DNA from: Gilvimarinus algae
GTDB lineage: Bacteria > Pseudomonadota > Gammaproteobacteria > Pseudomonadales > Cellvibrionaceae
Reading direction: 5' to 3'
DNA length: 64,000 nt
NCBI RefSeq assembly: GCF_030518215.1
Contig: NZ_JAULRT010000062.1
Coordinates: forward strand, 805,165 to 869,164
Part shown: piece after piece, positions 47,854-59,663 of the stretch
Numbering within the stretch: position 1 is the stretch's first letter
Layout: the number at the start of each line of letters is the position of its first letter
The notes under the pieces: model-generated
What the model was told of the DNA's origin: nothing
What the model saw: the letters and a program-made list of their open reading frames with translations, nothing else
The model's database searches: none
Translations under genes and position numbers: made by a program

Positions 47854-48377
47854 GCCAATTAGAGGACGACTGCCTGTTTACCCAGGCCGAAATTGAGCGT
47901 GCGCTGGATGCCATGGCGGAGCAAATTAACCAGCACTTCAGCGCGCTCGCAGAGCCTCTGGTGGTGCTGGTCATTATGAAAGGTGCGCTGGTCACCGCCG
48001 GCGCACTGTTGCCGAGGCTCAAGCCGCGCCTGCTGCTCGACTATGTGCACGCAAGCCGCTATCGCGACAACAAGGCCGGGGTCGATTTGCACTGGAGCCA
48101 TAAACCCAGCGCCGATTTGACCGGCCGCACGGTGTTGCTGGTGGACGACATTCTCGATGAGGGCGTCACTCTCAAGGCCATTCGCGATTATTGCCTGACT
48201 CAGGGGGCGAGCCGGGTGGGCAGTGCCGTGCTGGTGAAAAAACGCCGCGCCCAGCCGAGTCTTATGGAGGCGGACTTTGTCGCCCTCGAAGTGCCGGACC
48301 GCTTTGTCTACGGCTTCGGCATGGACAACAACGAGCTTGGCCGCAACGCACCGGGCATCTACGCACTCGCCGACTAA
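47850..48377 (+). CDS. hpt: Hypoxanthine-guanine phosphoribosyltransferase
   Basis: A 175-residue type I phosphoribosyltransferase of purine salvage: hypoxanthine or guanine plus PRPP gives IMP or GMP. The PRPP loop is VLLVDDILDEGVTLKAI; the family also shows VVLVIMKGALVTAGALLPRL and FVYGFGMDNNELGRNAPGIYAL. The GTG start overlaps the MscS stop by four bases. Base preference cannot be told from sequence. Confidence 0.88.
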   Translation: MSQLEDDCLFTQAEIERALDAMAEQINQHFSALAEPLVVLVIMKGALVTAGALLPRLKPRLLLDYVHASRYRDNKAGVDLHWSHKPSADLTGRTVLLVDDILDEGVTLKAIRDYCLTQGASRVGSAVLVKKRRAQPSLMEADFVALEVPDRFVYGFGMDNNELGRNAPGIYALAD

Positions 48378-48518
48378 ACCATTCCATAGAGCGGTGGCTG
48401 GGCATTGCCGCCCCGGTGCCGCAAAAGTCACATTCTGCCGCGAATCCACCGCCTATTGGCGCCTAATTGTGGACAATTGGCGGTCAATACAGTAAAAATT
48501 GCACTGATGGCTGTGGGG

Positions 48519-48540
48519 GCCATCCTCCTTCGGGAGTGGC
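48519..48540 (+). promoter_or_regulatory. UUCG-capped hairpin in the cold-shock gene leader
   Basis: GCCA-TC-CTCC-TTCG-GGAG-TGGC folds into a hairpin with a CTCC/GGAG stem closed by a TTCG loop and an outer GCCA/TGGC pair with a two-base bulge. It lies 29 bases before the cold-shock ATG, without a T run, so it looks like a structured leader more than a terminator. Confidence 0.45.
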
Positions 48541-48568
48541 TGTATATAAAAATAATGAGGTTAGGAGT

Positions 48569-48781
48569 ATGTCTGAGCGTTTATCTGGCACCGTCAAGTG
48601 GTTCAACAACGCCCGCGGTTACGGGTTTATCACCCGTGGAGAGGGCAGTGAAGATGTGTTTGTTCACTACCGCAATATTCGAGGCGAGGGCTACCGCTCG
48701 CTGTCAGAAGGTCAATCTGTAGAATTTGCGGTGCAGCAGGGCGATAAAGGCCTGCAGGCCGACGATGTGGTGCAGTTATAG
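48569..48781 (+). CDS. Cold-shock protein (CspA family)
   Basis: A 70-residue single CSD protein with RNP-1 NNARGYGFI and RNP-2 EDVFVHY. It binds single-stranded RNA/DNA and destabilises RNA secondary structure. The ATG at 48569 follows GGTTAGGAG. The leader from the hpt stop is 191 bases long, as is common for cold-shock genes. It is closer to CspD-type than to CspA by its N-terminus, but the subtype is uncertain. Confidence 0.9.
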   Translation: MSERLSGTVKWFNNARGYGFITRGEGSEDVFVHYRNIRGEGYRSLSEGQSVEFAVQQGDKGLQADDVVQL

Positions 48782-48793
48782 ATCACCAGCATA

Positions 48794-48810
48794 GGGCGCC
48801 GCAGGCGCCC
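48794..48810 (+). terminator. Possible bidirectional terminator hairpin
   Basis: GGGCGCC-GCA-GGCGCCC is a 7-bp perfect GC stem with a 3-base loop between the convergent csp and csiV genes. It lacks a T run on either strand, so termination is not certain. Confidence 0.4.
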
Positions 48811-48815
48811 GCGGT

Positions 48816-49856
48816 TTACTGCAGTAAGCTGGCACTGCCCGCGGGGTTTTCCCGAGGTGTATTGTCCGCCTCTGGCTGTTCCGGTGGCGGCAGTTTGTAG
48901 GGTGTGATTTTGATCAGCAATCCCAGGCGTGGGTGATCCAGGTGGTGCAGCTCCGAGCTGCGCATCCGCCGGCGCTGTTGCAGGGTGACGATGCGCGTTG
49001 GTAAATAGGGCGCGGCGAGAAAATCCGGTAAGAGCTCGTCCGTCTCAGTGCCCTGCCAGCCCGTCATGTTCTGCACAGCCGGGTCGTTCGCGCCAAAGCC
49101 GTCACCGCCAAATCCATCATCGCCGTACTGCGTGCTGACATTGTCGCCGGCCTGGGCTTGTTCCAGGCGTTTGAGCGGATTCTCCGGCAGTGGTGGCCAC
49201 TGGCTGCGAATCTGGCCCGCATTGATCTGAAATTCGCTGAACCACAAATCGCTGATCAGGTGCAGGTAGCGGGACACATTTATGTTGACGCTGCCCTCCA
49301 GTTCGCGGTGCTCGCCATAGCTCTCGCCGCCCTCGATCAGCACCCAGGGCGCATTCTTTTCACTCACCACATTTTGCCGCCAGGCCTCGTGAAACAGCAC
49401 GCGGTAGCCAGGCTGGGCCTGAATTCTCTGCCTAACGGCGTTCAGGCCGCGCGCCGTCTCTGGCAGCCGATAAAACGCCGAGCGGGCGAGATCCACCGGC
49501 GCCACCTCCAGCGGTTCGTCCGCCGGCGTATCCGAGGCCAGTTCTCCGGTGGCCGATTGATTGTCTAACCCCGTTGCGCTGCCCACCGCATTTTGCGCTT
49601 CAGCTTGCTCCAGGGCGCGTTGGCGGCGCTTTTCGTACTCTTCGTTCGGGTCGCGCAGGTGGTTCCAGTTGAGCGGGTAGTCCAGCACGATGTCTTGTGG
49701 CCAGACCTCCGGGCTCGCGTCCAGCGGCCGGGCGTAGACCATCATTTCGATTTGATACCAGCCCTCGTGGCCCTCGTTCTGGGCCTGGGCTTTACCGACG
49801 AGCAGGGCCGCCATTGCCAAAAGAGCTGTCAGTGGTCGTTTTTGTAGTGCAGCCAT
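48816..49856 (-). CDS. csiV: CsiV family periplasmic protein
   Basis: A 346-residue exported protein: signal peptide (LTALLAMAALLVGKAQAQ), then a domain WYQIEMMVYARPLD and a C-terminal segment EMHHLDHPRLGLLIKITPYKLP-like (HHLDHPRLGLLIKITPYKLP). CsiV is a peptidoglycan-binding protein that in Vibrio helps produce D-amino-acid- or NCDAA-responsive cell-wall changes. In Pseudomonas a homologue follows mfd, as here. The middle is low-complexity and acidic. Confidence 0.78.
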   Translation of the reverse strand: MAALQKRPLTALLAMAALLVGKAQAQNEGHEGWYQIEMMVYARPLDASPEVWPQDIVLDYPLNWNHLRDPNEEYEKRRQRALEQAEAQNAVGSATGLDNQSATGELASDTPADEPLEVAPVDLARSAFYRLPETARGLNAVRQRIQAQPGYRVLFHEAWRQNVVSEKNAPWVLIEGGESYGEHRELEGSVNINVSRYLHLISDLWFSEFQINAGQIRSQWPPLPENPLKRLEQAQAGDNVSTQYGDDGFGGDGFGANDPAVQNMTGWQGTETDELLPDFLAAPYLPTRIVTLQQRRRMRSSELHHLDHPRLGLLIKITPYKLPPPEQPEADNTPRENPAGSASLLQ

Positions 49857-49915
49857 GGGTGTTCGAGTTCCTCGCGAGCCAGACGCGCAGTCTAGCCTTA
49901 ATTGATCGGTTGGGG

Positions 49916-52900
49916 CTATGGCGTTTGCAGCGTCTCCAATAAATCGGTCATCCGCTGCAGGCGATCCTCGGCCTCGGGCATGGGGATTTTAAAGCTCAAG
50001 CCGCTGGCGCCTGCCAGAGAGAAAACCCCGGGCTGGCCCTGCACCATTTGTACAATCTTCAGCGGGTCCACCGATGTCTGGGCGCCAAACTCCAGTTTGC
50101 CGCCATTGGCCGAGGCCTCCAGTTTGACCACGCCCAGTGTGGCGGCGGTCAGCTTGATACCGGTCACCCGCAACAGGTTTTTCGCCGGTTCGGGCAAAAG
50201 GCCAAAGCGGTCGATCATCTCAACTTGCAGCTCGCGCAGCGCCTCGGGGGTTTCAGCGCCGGCAATGCGCTTGTAGAGCACCAGTCGGGCGTGGACATCG
50301 GGCAGGTAGCTATCGGGAATCAGCGCGGGCACCCGCAAGTTAACGTCAATGTTGTCGTCCAGCGGGTGGTCGATATTGGGCTCCTTGCCCGAGCGCAGTG
50401 CTTTGACGGCGCGGTCGAGCATGTCCATGTACATGGAAAAGCCCACGGTCTGAATCTGGCCCGACTGCTCATCACCGAGCAGCTCGCCAGCACCGCGAAT
50501 TTCCATATCGTGGGTGGCGAGGGTAAAGCCCGCTCCCAGATCTTCGGCGCTGGCAATGGCCTCCAGGCGCTTGACGGCGTCGGGGGTCATGGCGCGCGGC
50601 TCGGGGGTTAGCAGGTAGGCGTAGGCCTGGTGGTGGGAGCGACCCACGCGACCGCGCAGCTGGTGCAGCTGCGCCAGGCCAAACTTGTCGGCGCGGTGAA
50701 TGATAATCGTGTTGGCGCTCGGGATATCGATACCGGTTTCGATGATCGTGGAGCAGACCATGACGTTAAAGCGCTTGTGATAGAAGTCAGACATGACTTT
50801 TTCCAGCTCCCGCTCGCGCATCTGCCCATGGCCGATACCGATGCGCGCCTCGGGCACCAGCTCTTGCAGGGCGCGGGCGGTGCGTTCGATGCTTTTGACC
50901 TCGTTGTGCAGGTAGTACACCTGTCCGCCGCGCAGTATCTCGCGCAGGATCGCCTCTTTGATTACGGCGTTGTCGTGCTGGCGCACAAAGGTTTTGACCG
51001 ACAGGCGCCTCGCCGGGGGCGTGGCAATGATGGACAAATCGCGAATGCCCGCCATGGACATGTTCAGGGTGCGCGGGATGGGCGTGGCGGTGAGCGTGAG
51101 GATATCGATTTCGGCTCGCAGCTTTTTCAATTGATCTTTCTGGCGCACGCCAAAGCGGTGTTCTTCATCGATGATCAACAGGCCGAGGTCTTTGTACTGA
51201 ATGTCCGGCTGGATCAACTTATGGGTGCCCACGACGATGTCAATTTTGCCCTCTGCGAGCCGCTCCTTGACGGTCTCGACTTCCTTGTTGGTGCGAAAAC
51301 GCGACATCACCTCAATCACAAACGGCCAGCTGGCGAAGCGATCTTTCAAGCTCTCAAAATGCTGTTGGGCGAGCAGGGTGGTGGGGGCGAGTATGGCCAC
51401 CTGCTTGCCCGCGTGGGCGGCGATAAAAGCCGCGCGCATGGCCACTTCGGTTTTGCCAAAGCCCACATCGCCACACACCAGCCGGTCCATGGGCTGAGGG
51501 GCCAGCATATCGCGCATCACCGCTTCAATCGCCAGCTGTTGGTCGGGCGTCTCTTCAAAGGGGAAGCCGGCGGCAAAGCTCAGGTAATCGGACTTTGGGT
51601 CGTCAAAGGCCAGGCCTTTGCGCGCCGCCCGGCGAGCGTAAATGTCCAAAAGCTCGGCGGCGGTGTCGCGCACCTGCTCAGCCGCTTTGCGCTTGGCGCG
51701 ACCCCACTGTTCCGAGCCGAGCTTGTGCAACGGTGCCACTGACTCGTCGGCGCCGCTGTAGCGGCTGATCAGGTGCAGGCTGGTGACCGGCACGTAGAGC
51801 TTGGCCTCGTCGGCGTATTCGAGCATCAGAAATTCGTTGGCTTCGCCCTCGACGCTGATGGTCTCGAGCCCCCGATAGCGTCCCACGCCGTGATCGATAT
51901 GCACCACCGGCGCGCCGATTTTCAGCTCGGTGAGGTTTTTGACCACATTGTCGGCGTTTTCCTGGCTCTGGCGCCGGCGCCGCGTCTGTTGGACCCGCTC
52001 GCCAAACAGCTGGCTCTCGGTAATCAGGGCAATGTCGGGTTCCCGGCAGATCAGGCCCTGGTCGATAGCGCCCAGGGCAATGGCCAGCCTGTCCTGCGAC
52101 TCGATAAAGCTATCCCAGTTGGGCACCTCCCGGGGCTGCACACGGATGCGCCCCAGCAGCTCCAGCAGGGTTTCCCGCCGCCCGGCGGACTCGGTGCAAA
52201 ACAGCACTCGGCCGTCAAAACTCATTAAAAAGGCTTCCAGGGCGGTAAGGGGGTGTTCAGCCTGGGCGCGCACCGGCAGTGATGGCGGGGGCTCGCAGCT
52301 GAAGTTGCCGCTGTTGTGCGCTGTTTCGACCTCGCCACTGTGCAAGGCGGTGCGGCTCATTTGCTTTAGCCCGGCAAACAGCTGCTCTTCGCGCAGGTAA
52401 ATTTCCTCCGGGCGCAGCAGCGGGCGGGTCGGGTCTACTCCGCGCGATTCATAGCGCGCTGTCAGCTCTGCGAGAAAGTGCTGGGTTGCGCCCTGAATAT
52501 CGCCCAGGGTGTAGGCCAGGGTGTTCTCGGGCAAATAGTCAAAGAGGGTGTCGCAGTGATCGAAAAACAGTGGCAGATAGTACTCAATGCCGGGGGGTGC
52601 GATGGCGTCGCTCACATCCCTATAAATCGAGCAGGCGCTGGGGTCCACGTCAAAGCGCTGGTGCCAGCGCTGTTTAAAGGCGCTGATGGATGCCTTGTCC
52701 AGCGGGAACTCCCGTGCCGGCAGCAGCTCGAGGGACTCGATCTTGTCCTCGGTCAGCTGGGTGTCCGGGTCAAAGGTGCGCAGGGTGTCCACTTCATCGT
52801 CAAACAGGTCGATGCGCAGTGGGCGCTCGCTGCCCATGGGGAAAATATCAATCAGTGCGCCGCGCACGGCGTACTCTCCGTGTTCGTACACGGTGTCCAC

Positions 52901-53368
52901 CGTGCGGTAGCCCGCCTGGGTCAGGTTGGAGCGCAGGGTGTCCAGGTCCAGAGTGTCGCCGACCTTGAGAAGCAGGCTGCCGCCGAGCAGATAGCCCTTG
53001 GGCATCAGCCGCTGCAGCAAGCTGGTCACCGGCACGACCAACAGAGCCCGCTTGACCGAGGGCAGTTGGTAGAGCGTGCGCAGCCTTTGAGAGATAATAT
53101 CCTGGTGTGGCGAAATGCTGTCGTAGGGCAGGGTTTCCCAGTCGGCCAGGTGCAGAATATCCAGCTCGGGCGGGGCGAAAAATCGCAGTTCGCTCTCCAG
53201 GCGCTGGGCGCTGGCAGTGTCGCTGGTAACGACTAAACTTAGGCCCTGGTGGCTTTGCGCGGCCTTGGCCAGTGCCAGGGCGCAGGCGCTGCCCGCAAGC
53301 TTGCCCCATTGGCGGCGTTCACCGGCTTTGGGGGCCAGGGTAGGGCGGAAGGGGTCGAAATGGCTCAT
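49916..53368 (-). CDS. mfd: Transcription-repair coupling factor
   Basis: A 1150-residue ATPase that removes stalled RNA polymerase and recruits UvrA. N-terminal UvrB-like region (about 1-450), RNA-polymerase-interacting domain (about 470-550, GAPVVHIDHGVGRYRGL), then the RecG-like motor with Walker A GDVGFGKTEVAMRA, DEEH box LIIDEEHRFG and motif TATPIPRTLNMS, and a C-terminal TRCF domain. csiV follows 60 bases downstream. Confidence 0.97.
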   Translation of the reverse strand: MSHFDPFRPTLAPKAGERRQWGKLAGSACALALAKAAQSHQGLSLVVTSDTASAQRLESELRFFAPPELDILHLADWETLPYDSISPHQDIISQRLRTLYQLPSVKRALLVVPVTSLLQRLMPKGYLLGGSLLLKVGDTLDLDTLRSNLTQAGYRTVDTVYEHGEYAVRGALIDIFPMGSERPLRIDLFDDEVDTLRTFDPDTQLTEDKIESLELLPAREFPLDKASISAFKQRWHQRFDVDPSACSIYRDVSDAIAPPGIEYYLPLFFDHCDTLFDYLPENTLAYTLGDIQGATQHFLAELTARYESRGVDPTRPLLRPEEIYLREEQLFAGLKQMSRTALHSGEVETAHNSGNFSCEPPPSLPVRAQAEHPLTALEAFLMSFDGRVLFCTESAGRRETLLELLGRIRVQPREVPNWDSFIESQDRLAIALGAIDQGLICREPDIALITESQLFGERVQQTRRRRQSQENADNVVKNLTELKIGAPVVHIDHGVGRYRGLETISVEGEANEFLMLEYADEAKLYVPVTSLHLISRYSGADESVAPLHKLGSEQWGRAKRKAAEQVRDTAAELLDIYARRAARKGLAFDDPKSDYLSFAAGFPFEETPDQQLAIEAVMRDMLAPQPMDRLVCGDVGFGKTEVAMRAAFIAAHAGKQVAILAPTTLLAQQHFESLKDRFASWPFVIEVMSRFRTNKEVETVKERLAEGKIDIVVGTHKLIQPDIQYKDLGLLIIDEEHRFGVRQKDQLKKLRAEIDILTLTATPIPRTLNMSMAGIRDLSIIATPPARRLSVKTFVRQHDNAVIKEAILREILRGGQVYYLHNEVKSIERTARALQELVPEARIGIGHGQMRERELEKVMSDFYHKRFNVMVCSTIIETGIDIPSANTIIIHRADKFGLAQLHQLRGRVGRSHHQAYAYLLTPEPRAMTPDAVKRLEAIASAEDLGAGFTLATHDMEIRGAGELLGDEQSGQIQTVGFSMYMDMLDRAVKALRSGKEPNIDHPLDDNIDVNLRVPALIPDSYLPDVHARLVLYKRIAGAETPEALRELQVEMIDRFGLLPEPAKNLLRVTGIKLTAATLGVVKLEASANGGKLEFGAQTSVDPLKIVQMVQGQPGVFSLAGASGLSFKIPMPEAEDRLQRMTDLLETLQTP

Positions 53369-55158
<1,790 letters not shown>

Positions 55159-55161
55159 GGC

Positions 55162-56367
55162 ATGAAAGCATTGCGTAATTATCTCGACAAAATCGAGCCG
55201 CATTTTCACAAAGGCGGCAGACTGGAAAAGTGGTATTCGCTGTTCGAAGCGATTGATACCGGTCTTTTCCGTCCGGCCAATGTCACCAAAACCACCAGCC
55301 ATGTGCGCGACGGCCTCGACCTCAAGCGCATCATGATTACTGTGTGGATTTGTACTTTTCCCGCCATGTTTTTCGGCATGTACAACGTCGGCCACCAGGC
55401 CAACACCATTCTTGCTGAAATGGGCACCGGCGCCGGTGAGGGCTGGCGCATTGCGCTGATCAGCGCCATCGCAGGTTTCGACCCCAACAGCATTTGGGAT
55501 TGCCTGGTTCACGGCGCAGCCTACTTCCTGCCGATTTACGCGGTGGTGTTTATTGTCGGCGGCTTCTGGGAAGTGCTCTTTGCCTCGGTGCGCGGTCACG
55601 AAGTCAACGAAGGTTTCTTTGTCACTTCCGTGCTCTTCGCCCTCATCTGTCCGCCGGACCTGCCGCTGCTCTACGCCGCGCTGGGTATCAGCTTTGGTGT
55701 GGTGCTGGGTAAAGAGGTCTTTGGCGGTACCGGCAAAAACTTCCTGAACCCGGCACTGACCGGCCGCGCTTTCCTGTTCTTTGCCTACCCGGCCAGCATG
55801 TCCGGCGATACCGTCTGGACCACTGTCGATGGCTATACAGGCGCGACCGCGCTGTCGGTAGCCGCCCAGGGTGGTATGGACGCGCTCAACAGCCAGTTCA
55901 CCTGGCTGGATGCCTTCCTCGGCAACATCCAGGGCAGCATCGGTGAAACTTCCACCCTCGCCATCTTTATTGGCGGTGCGGTCCTGCTGGTGATGGGCAT
56001 TGCCTCCTGGCGCATTGTGCTGGGTGTGATGCTGGGCATGATCGCCACCACCGTACTGCTGAACGTGACCGGCGATGCCTCGTCCAACCCGGCGATGGCG
56101 GTGCCCTGGTACTGGCATATGGTGATCGGCGGCTTTGCCTTCGGCATGATCTTTATGGCCACTGACCCCGTGTCCGCGTCCATGACCGACACCGGTAAAT
56201 ACTGGTTCGGTGCCCTGATTGGCTTTATGGTAGTCATCATCCGTGTAGTGAACCCGGCCTTCCCCGAAGGCATGATGCTGGCAATTTTGTTTGCCAACCT
56301 GTTCGCCCCGCTGATCGACTATTTTGTGGTTCAAGCAAACATCAAGCGGAGGTTGGCGCGTGGCTAG
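55162..56367 (+). CDS. nqrB: Na+-NQR subunit B
   Basis: A 401-residue membrane subunit with ten predicted helices. The flavinylation motif D-x-x-T-G-A-T is seen in DGYTGATAL near residue 225; the Thr carries covalent FMN attached by ApbE. NqrB also holds riboflavin and the quinone site. Begins three bases after nqrA. Confidence 0.96.
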   Translation: MKALRNYLDKIEPHFHKGGRLEKWYSLFEAIDTGLFRPANVTKTTSHVRDGLDLKRIMITVWICTFPAMFFGMYNVGHQANTILAEMGTGAGEGWRIALISAIAGFDPNSIWDCLVHGAAYFLPIYAVVFIVGGFWEVLFASVRGHEVNEGFFVTSVLFALICPPDLPLLYAALGISFGVVLGKEVFGGTGKNFLNPALTGRAFLFFAYPASMSGDTVWTTVDGYTGATALSVAAQGGMDALNSQFTWLDAFLGNIQGSIGETSTLAIFIGGAVLLVMGIASWRIVLGVMLGMIATTVLLNVTGDASSNPAMAVPWYWHMVIGGFAFGMIFMATDPVSASMTDTGKYWFGALIGFMVVIIRVVNPAFPEGMMLAILFANLFAPLIDYFVVQANIKRRLARG

Positions 56368-57142
56368 TAACGATTCCATCAAAAAGACACTCACAGTCAC
56401 CATAATGCTGTGTATTGTCTGCTCGGTGGTGGTTTCTACCGCTGCCGTGTACCTGCGCCCTGTGCAGGAAGTTAACAAGTCGCTGGACTTTAAACGCAAC
56501 ATTCTCGCCGCCGCCGGTTTGCTTGAGCAGACCGCAGGCAGAAAAGTCGAAGACGTGTTCAATGAGCGGGTCACCACCCGCGCGGTGGATTTCTCGACTG
56601 GCACTTTCACCGACCAGGTGGACCCGGCCAAGTACGAGCAGCGCGCAGCGGCCAAGGACCCGTCGCGTTCAACGGACCTGAGCGCCGATGAAGACATCGC
56701 CAAGATCGGCCGTCGCGAAGAAGTCGGTCTGGTGTACATGATCGAGGGCGATAACGGCCTTGAGACCATCGTTCTGCCGGTACGCGGCTACGGTCTCTGG
56801 TCAACGCTCTACGGCTTTTTGGCGCTCGACTCCGACCTCAACACCGTTAAAGGCCTCGGCTTTTACGAGCACGGCGAAACCCCCGGGCTCGGCGGCGAGG
56901 TGGATAACCCCAACTGGAAAGCCATCTGGGAAGGCAAGAAAGCCTACGACGAAGACGGCGACGCCGAGCTGACGGTGGTCAAGGGCGCAGTTGGCCCCGA
57001 CACCCGCGATGCCGAGCACAAAGTGGATGGCCTCTCGGGCGCCACGCTGACCAGTCGCGGTGTTGCCAACCTGGTGCAGTTCTGGCTGGGTGAGGACGGC
57101 TATAAACCATTTTTGACCAACCTCAAGAAGGGGGAGGCCTGA
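56360..57142 (+). CDS. nqrC: Na+-NQR subunit C
   Basis: A 260-residue subunit with one N-terminal helix ([20 protein letters not shown]) and a periplasmic domain. The flavinylation motif D-x-x-S-G-A-T is in [12 protein letters not shown] near residue 224; the last Thr carries FMN. The GTG at 56360 follows GGAGG and overlaps the nqrB end by eight bases. Confidence 0.95.
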   Translation: MASNDSIKKTLTVTIMLCIVCSVVVSTAAVYLRPVQEVNKSLDFKRNILAAAGLLEQTAGRKVEDVFNERVTTRAVDFSTGTFTDQVDPAKYEQRAAAKDPSRSTDLSADEDIAKIGRREEVGLVYMIEGDNGLETIVLPVRGYGLWSTLYGFLALDSDLNTVKGLGFYEHGETPGLGGEVDNPNWKAIWEGKKAYDEDGDAELTVVKGAVGPDTRDAEHKVDGLSGATLTSRGVANLVQFWLGEDGYKPFLTNLKKGEA

Positions 57143-57146
57143 TACC

Positions 57147-57809
57147 ATGAAAATCAAAGAGTTGTTATTCGCACCGATTTTCTCCAACAACCCGATCGCC
57201 CTGCAGATTCTCGGTATCTGCTCGGCGCTGGCGGTGACCAGCAGCCTGAAAGTGACCGTGGTGATGTGTATCGCCCTGACCACCGTAACGGCGTTTTCCA
57301 ACCTGTTCGTCTCGCTGGTGCGCAACCACGCGCCGGGCAATATCCGAATCATCGTGCAGATGACCATTATTGCCTCGCTGGTGATCGTGGTGGATCAGAT
57401 CCTCAAGGCCTACGCCTACGAGATCAGCAAGCAGCTGTCGGTGTTCGTCGGTTTGATCATCACCAACTGTATCGTGATGGGTCGCGCCGAAGCCTTCGCC
57501 ATGAAAAACCCGCCGCTGCCGAGCTTTTTCGACGGTGTCGGCAACGGCCTTGGCTACAGTGCCATTTTGCTGGGCCTGGCGTTTATTCGTGAGCTGTTTG
57601 GAACGGGCAGCCTATACGGCGTGCAGCTTCTGCCGCTGGCCACCGAAGGCGGCTGGTACACGCCCAACGGTCTGCTGTTGCTGCCGCCCAGTGCCTTCTT
57701 CCTGATCGGTCTGTTTATCTGGGGCATCCGCACCTGGAAAAAAGACCAGGTGGAAGCACCGGATTACAAGATGGCACCTAACACCAAGCCGCAAGCGAAG
57801 GAGGCCTGA
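57147..57809 (+). CDS. nqrD: Na+-NQR subunit D
   Basis: A 220-residue membrane subunit with about six helices and conserved cysteines in [12 protein letters not shown] and [19 protein letters not shown]. NqrD and NqrE hold an Fe centre between them through these Cys residues, installed with help from NqrM. Tightly packed between nqrC and nqrE. Confidence 0.95.
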   Translation: MKIKELLFAPIFSNNPIALQILGICSALAVTSSLKVTVVMCIALTTVTAFSNLFVSLVRNHAPGNIRIIVQMTIIASLVIVVDQILKAYAYEISKQLSVFVGLIITNCIVMGRAEAFAMKNPPLPSFFDGVGNGLGYSAILLGLAFIRELFGTGSLYGVQLLPLATEGGWYTPNGLLLLPPSAFFLIGLFIWGIRTWKKDQVEAPDYKMAPNTKPQAKEA

Positions 57810-57811
57810 TC

Positions 57812-58420
57812 GTGGAAGCCTATATCAGCCTGTTTGTTCGGTCGATTTTTATCGACAATATGGCCCTGGCGTTCTTCCTGGGCATGTGTACCTTTCTCGC
57901 CATTTCCAAAAAAATCGGCGCGGCCTTCGGCTTGGGTATTGCGGTGGTGGTGGTGCAAACCATCACGGTGCCGGTCAATAACCTGCTGTACACCTACGTG
58001 CTGGCCGACGGCGCCCTGGCCTGGGCCGGCTTGCCGGATACCGACCTGAGCTTTTTGGGTCTGATCACCTACATCGGCGTGATCGCCGCTCTGGTGCAGA
58101 TTCTGGAAATGGTCTTGGATAAATACGTTCCCGCGCTCTACAACGCGCTGGGTGTGTTTTTGCCGCTGATCACAGTGAACTGCGCCATTCTGGGTGGCTC
58201 ACTGTTTATGGTGGAGCGCGATTACAACTTTGCCGAGAGTGTGGTCTTTGGCGCAGGCTCCGGTGTGGGCTGGGCGCTGGCCATTACCGCACTGGCCGGT
58301 ATTCGCGAGAAGATGAAATACTCCGACGTGCCGGAAGGTTTGCGCGGCCTGGGTATTACCTTCATCACCGTCGGCCTGATGTCGCTGGGCTTTATGTCCT
58401 TCGGCGGTATTGATCTGTAA
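57812..58420 (+). CDS. nqrE: Na+-NQR subunit E
   Basis: A 202-residue membrane subunit with about six helices; Cys in [14 protein letters not shown] and [13 protein letters not shown] complete the Fe site with NqrD. The GTG start follows AAGGAGGCCT. Two bases after nqrD. Confidence 0.95.
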   Translation: MEAYISLFVRSIFIDNMALAFFLGMCTFLAISKKIGAAFGLGIAVVVVQTITVPVNNLLYTYVLADGALAWAGLPDTDLSFLGLITYIGVIAALVQILEMVLDKYVPALYNALGVFLPLITVNCAILGGSLFMVERDYNFAESVVFGAGSGVGWALAITALAGIREKMKYSDVPEGLRGLGITFITVGLMSLGFMSFGGIDL

Positions 58421-58435
58421 TCAGCGAGGAATCAC

Positions 58436-59656
58436 ATGAACGAGATTATTCTGGGTGTCGTGATGTTCACCGTCATTGTGCTGGCGCTGGTATTCGTGAT
58501 CCTGAGCGCCCGTGCAAAATTGGTGGCATCCGGTGACGTCACCATTGAAATCAACGGCGAGAAATCGCTGACTGTACCGGCCGGCGGCAAGCTGCTGCAG
58601 ACCCTCTCCGGTGCCGGCCTGTTTCTGCCCTCCGCCTGTGGCGGTGGTGGTACCTGTGCGCAGTGCCGCTGCGTGGTGAACGAGGGGGGCGGCTCTATGC
58701 TGCCCACCGAAGAGAGCCACTTCACCAAGCGCGAGGCCAACGAGGGCTGGCGCCTGTCGTGTCAGACGCCGGTCAAGCAGGACATGAAGGTCGAAGTCCC
58801 CGAAGACGTCTTTGGTGTTAAGCAGTGGGAGTGTACCGTTGAGTCCAACCCCAATGTGGCCACCTTTATTAAAGAGCTGACCCTGAAGCTGCCCGAAGGC
58901 GAAAACGTCGACTTCCGCGCGGGTGGCTATGTGCAGCTGGAATGTCCTCCCTACGAAATCAATTTTGCCGATTTCGATATCGAGGAAAAATTCCGCGCCG
59001 ACTGGGAGCGTTTTGGCTTTTTCAACCTCAAGGCGAAAAGCAACGAAACCGTGCAGCGCGCCTACTCCATGGCCAACTACCCGGAAGAGAAGGGCATTGT
59101 TAAGTTCAATATCCGTATTGCTACACCGCCTCCGGGTTCCAAGGATATTCAGCCGGGCATTATGTCCACCTACGTGTTTAACCTGAAGCCGGGCGACAAG
59201 ATCACCGTTTACGGACCCTTCGGTGAGTTCTTCGCCAAGGACACCGATGCCGAAATGGTGTTTGTCGGTGGTGGTGCCGGTATGGCGCCTATGCGCTCGC
59301 ACATCTTCGATCAGCTTAAGCGTTTGAACACCAACCGCAAAATGTCTTTCTGGTACGGTGCGCGCTCGTTGAAAGAGCTCTTCTATCAGGACGAGTACGA
59401 CATGCTCGCCAAGGAGAACGAGAACTTCGACTGGTACGTGGCCATGTCCGATCCTCAGCCCGAGGACAACTGGACCGGCCTGACCGGCTTTATCCACAAC
59501 GTACTTTACGAGCAGTACCTCAAGGACCACCCGGCCCCGGAAGACTGTGAGTACTATATGTGTGGGCCGCCGATGATGAACGCCGCCGTCATCAAGCTGT
59601 TGCACGACCTGGGTGTTGAAGACGAAAACATTATGCTGGATGACTTTGGTGGTTAA
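58436..59656 (+). CDS. nqrF: Na+-NQR subunit F
   Basis: A 406-residue NADH-oxidising subunit: N-terminal helix ([19 protein letters not shown]), a [2Fe-2S] ferredoxin domain with Cys in [14 protein letters not shown] and LSCQTP, and FAD/NADH domains (RAYSMANY for [23 protein letters not shown] for [14 protein letters not shown] at the end). Electrons enter here from NADH. apbE follows after seven bases. Confidence 0.97.
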   Translation: MNEIILGVVMFTVIVLALVFVILSARAKLVASGDVTIEINGEKSLTVPAGGKLLQTLSGAGLFLPSACGGGGTCAQCRCVVNEGGGSMLPTEESHFTKREANEGWRLSCQTPVKQDMKVEVPEDVFGVKQWECTVESNPNVATFIKELTLKLPEGENVDFRAGGYVQLECPPYEINFADFDIEEKFRADWERFGFFNLKAKSNETVQRAYSMANYPEEKGIVKFNIRIATPPPGSKDIQPGIMSTYVFNLKPGDKITVYGPFGEFFAKDTDAEMVFVGGGAGMAPMRSHIFDQLKRLNTNRKMSFWYGARSLKELFYQDEYDMLAKENENFDWYVAMSDPQPEDNWTGLTGFIHNVLYEQYLKDHPAPEDCEYYMCGPPMMNAAVIKLLHDLGVEDENIMLDDFGG

Positions 59657-59663
59657 ACCGGTC

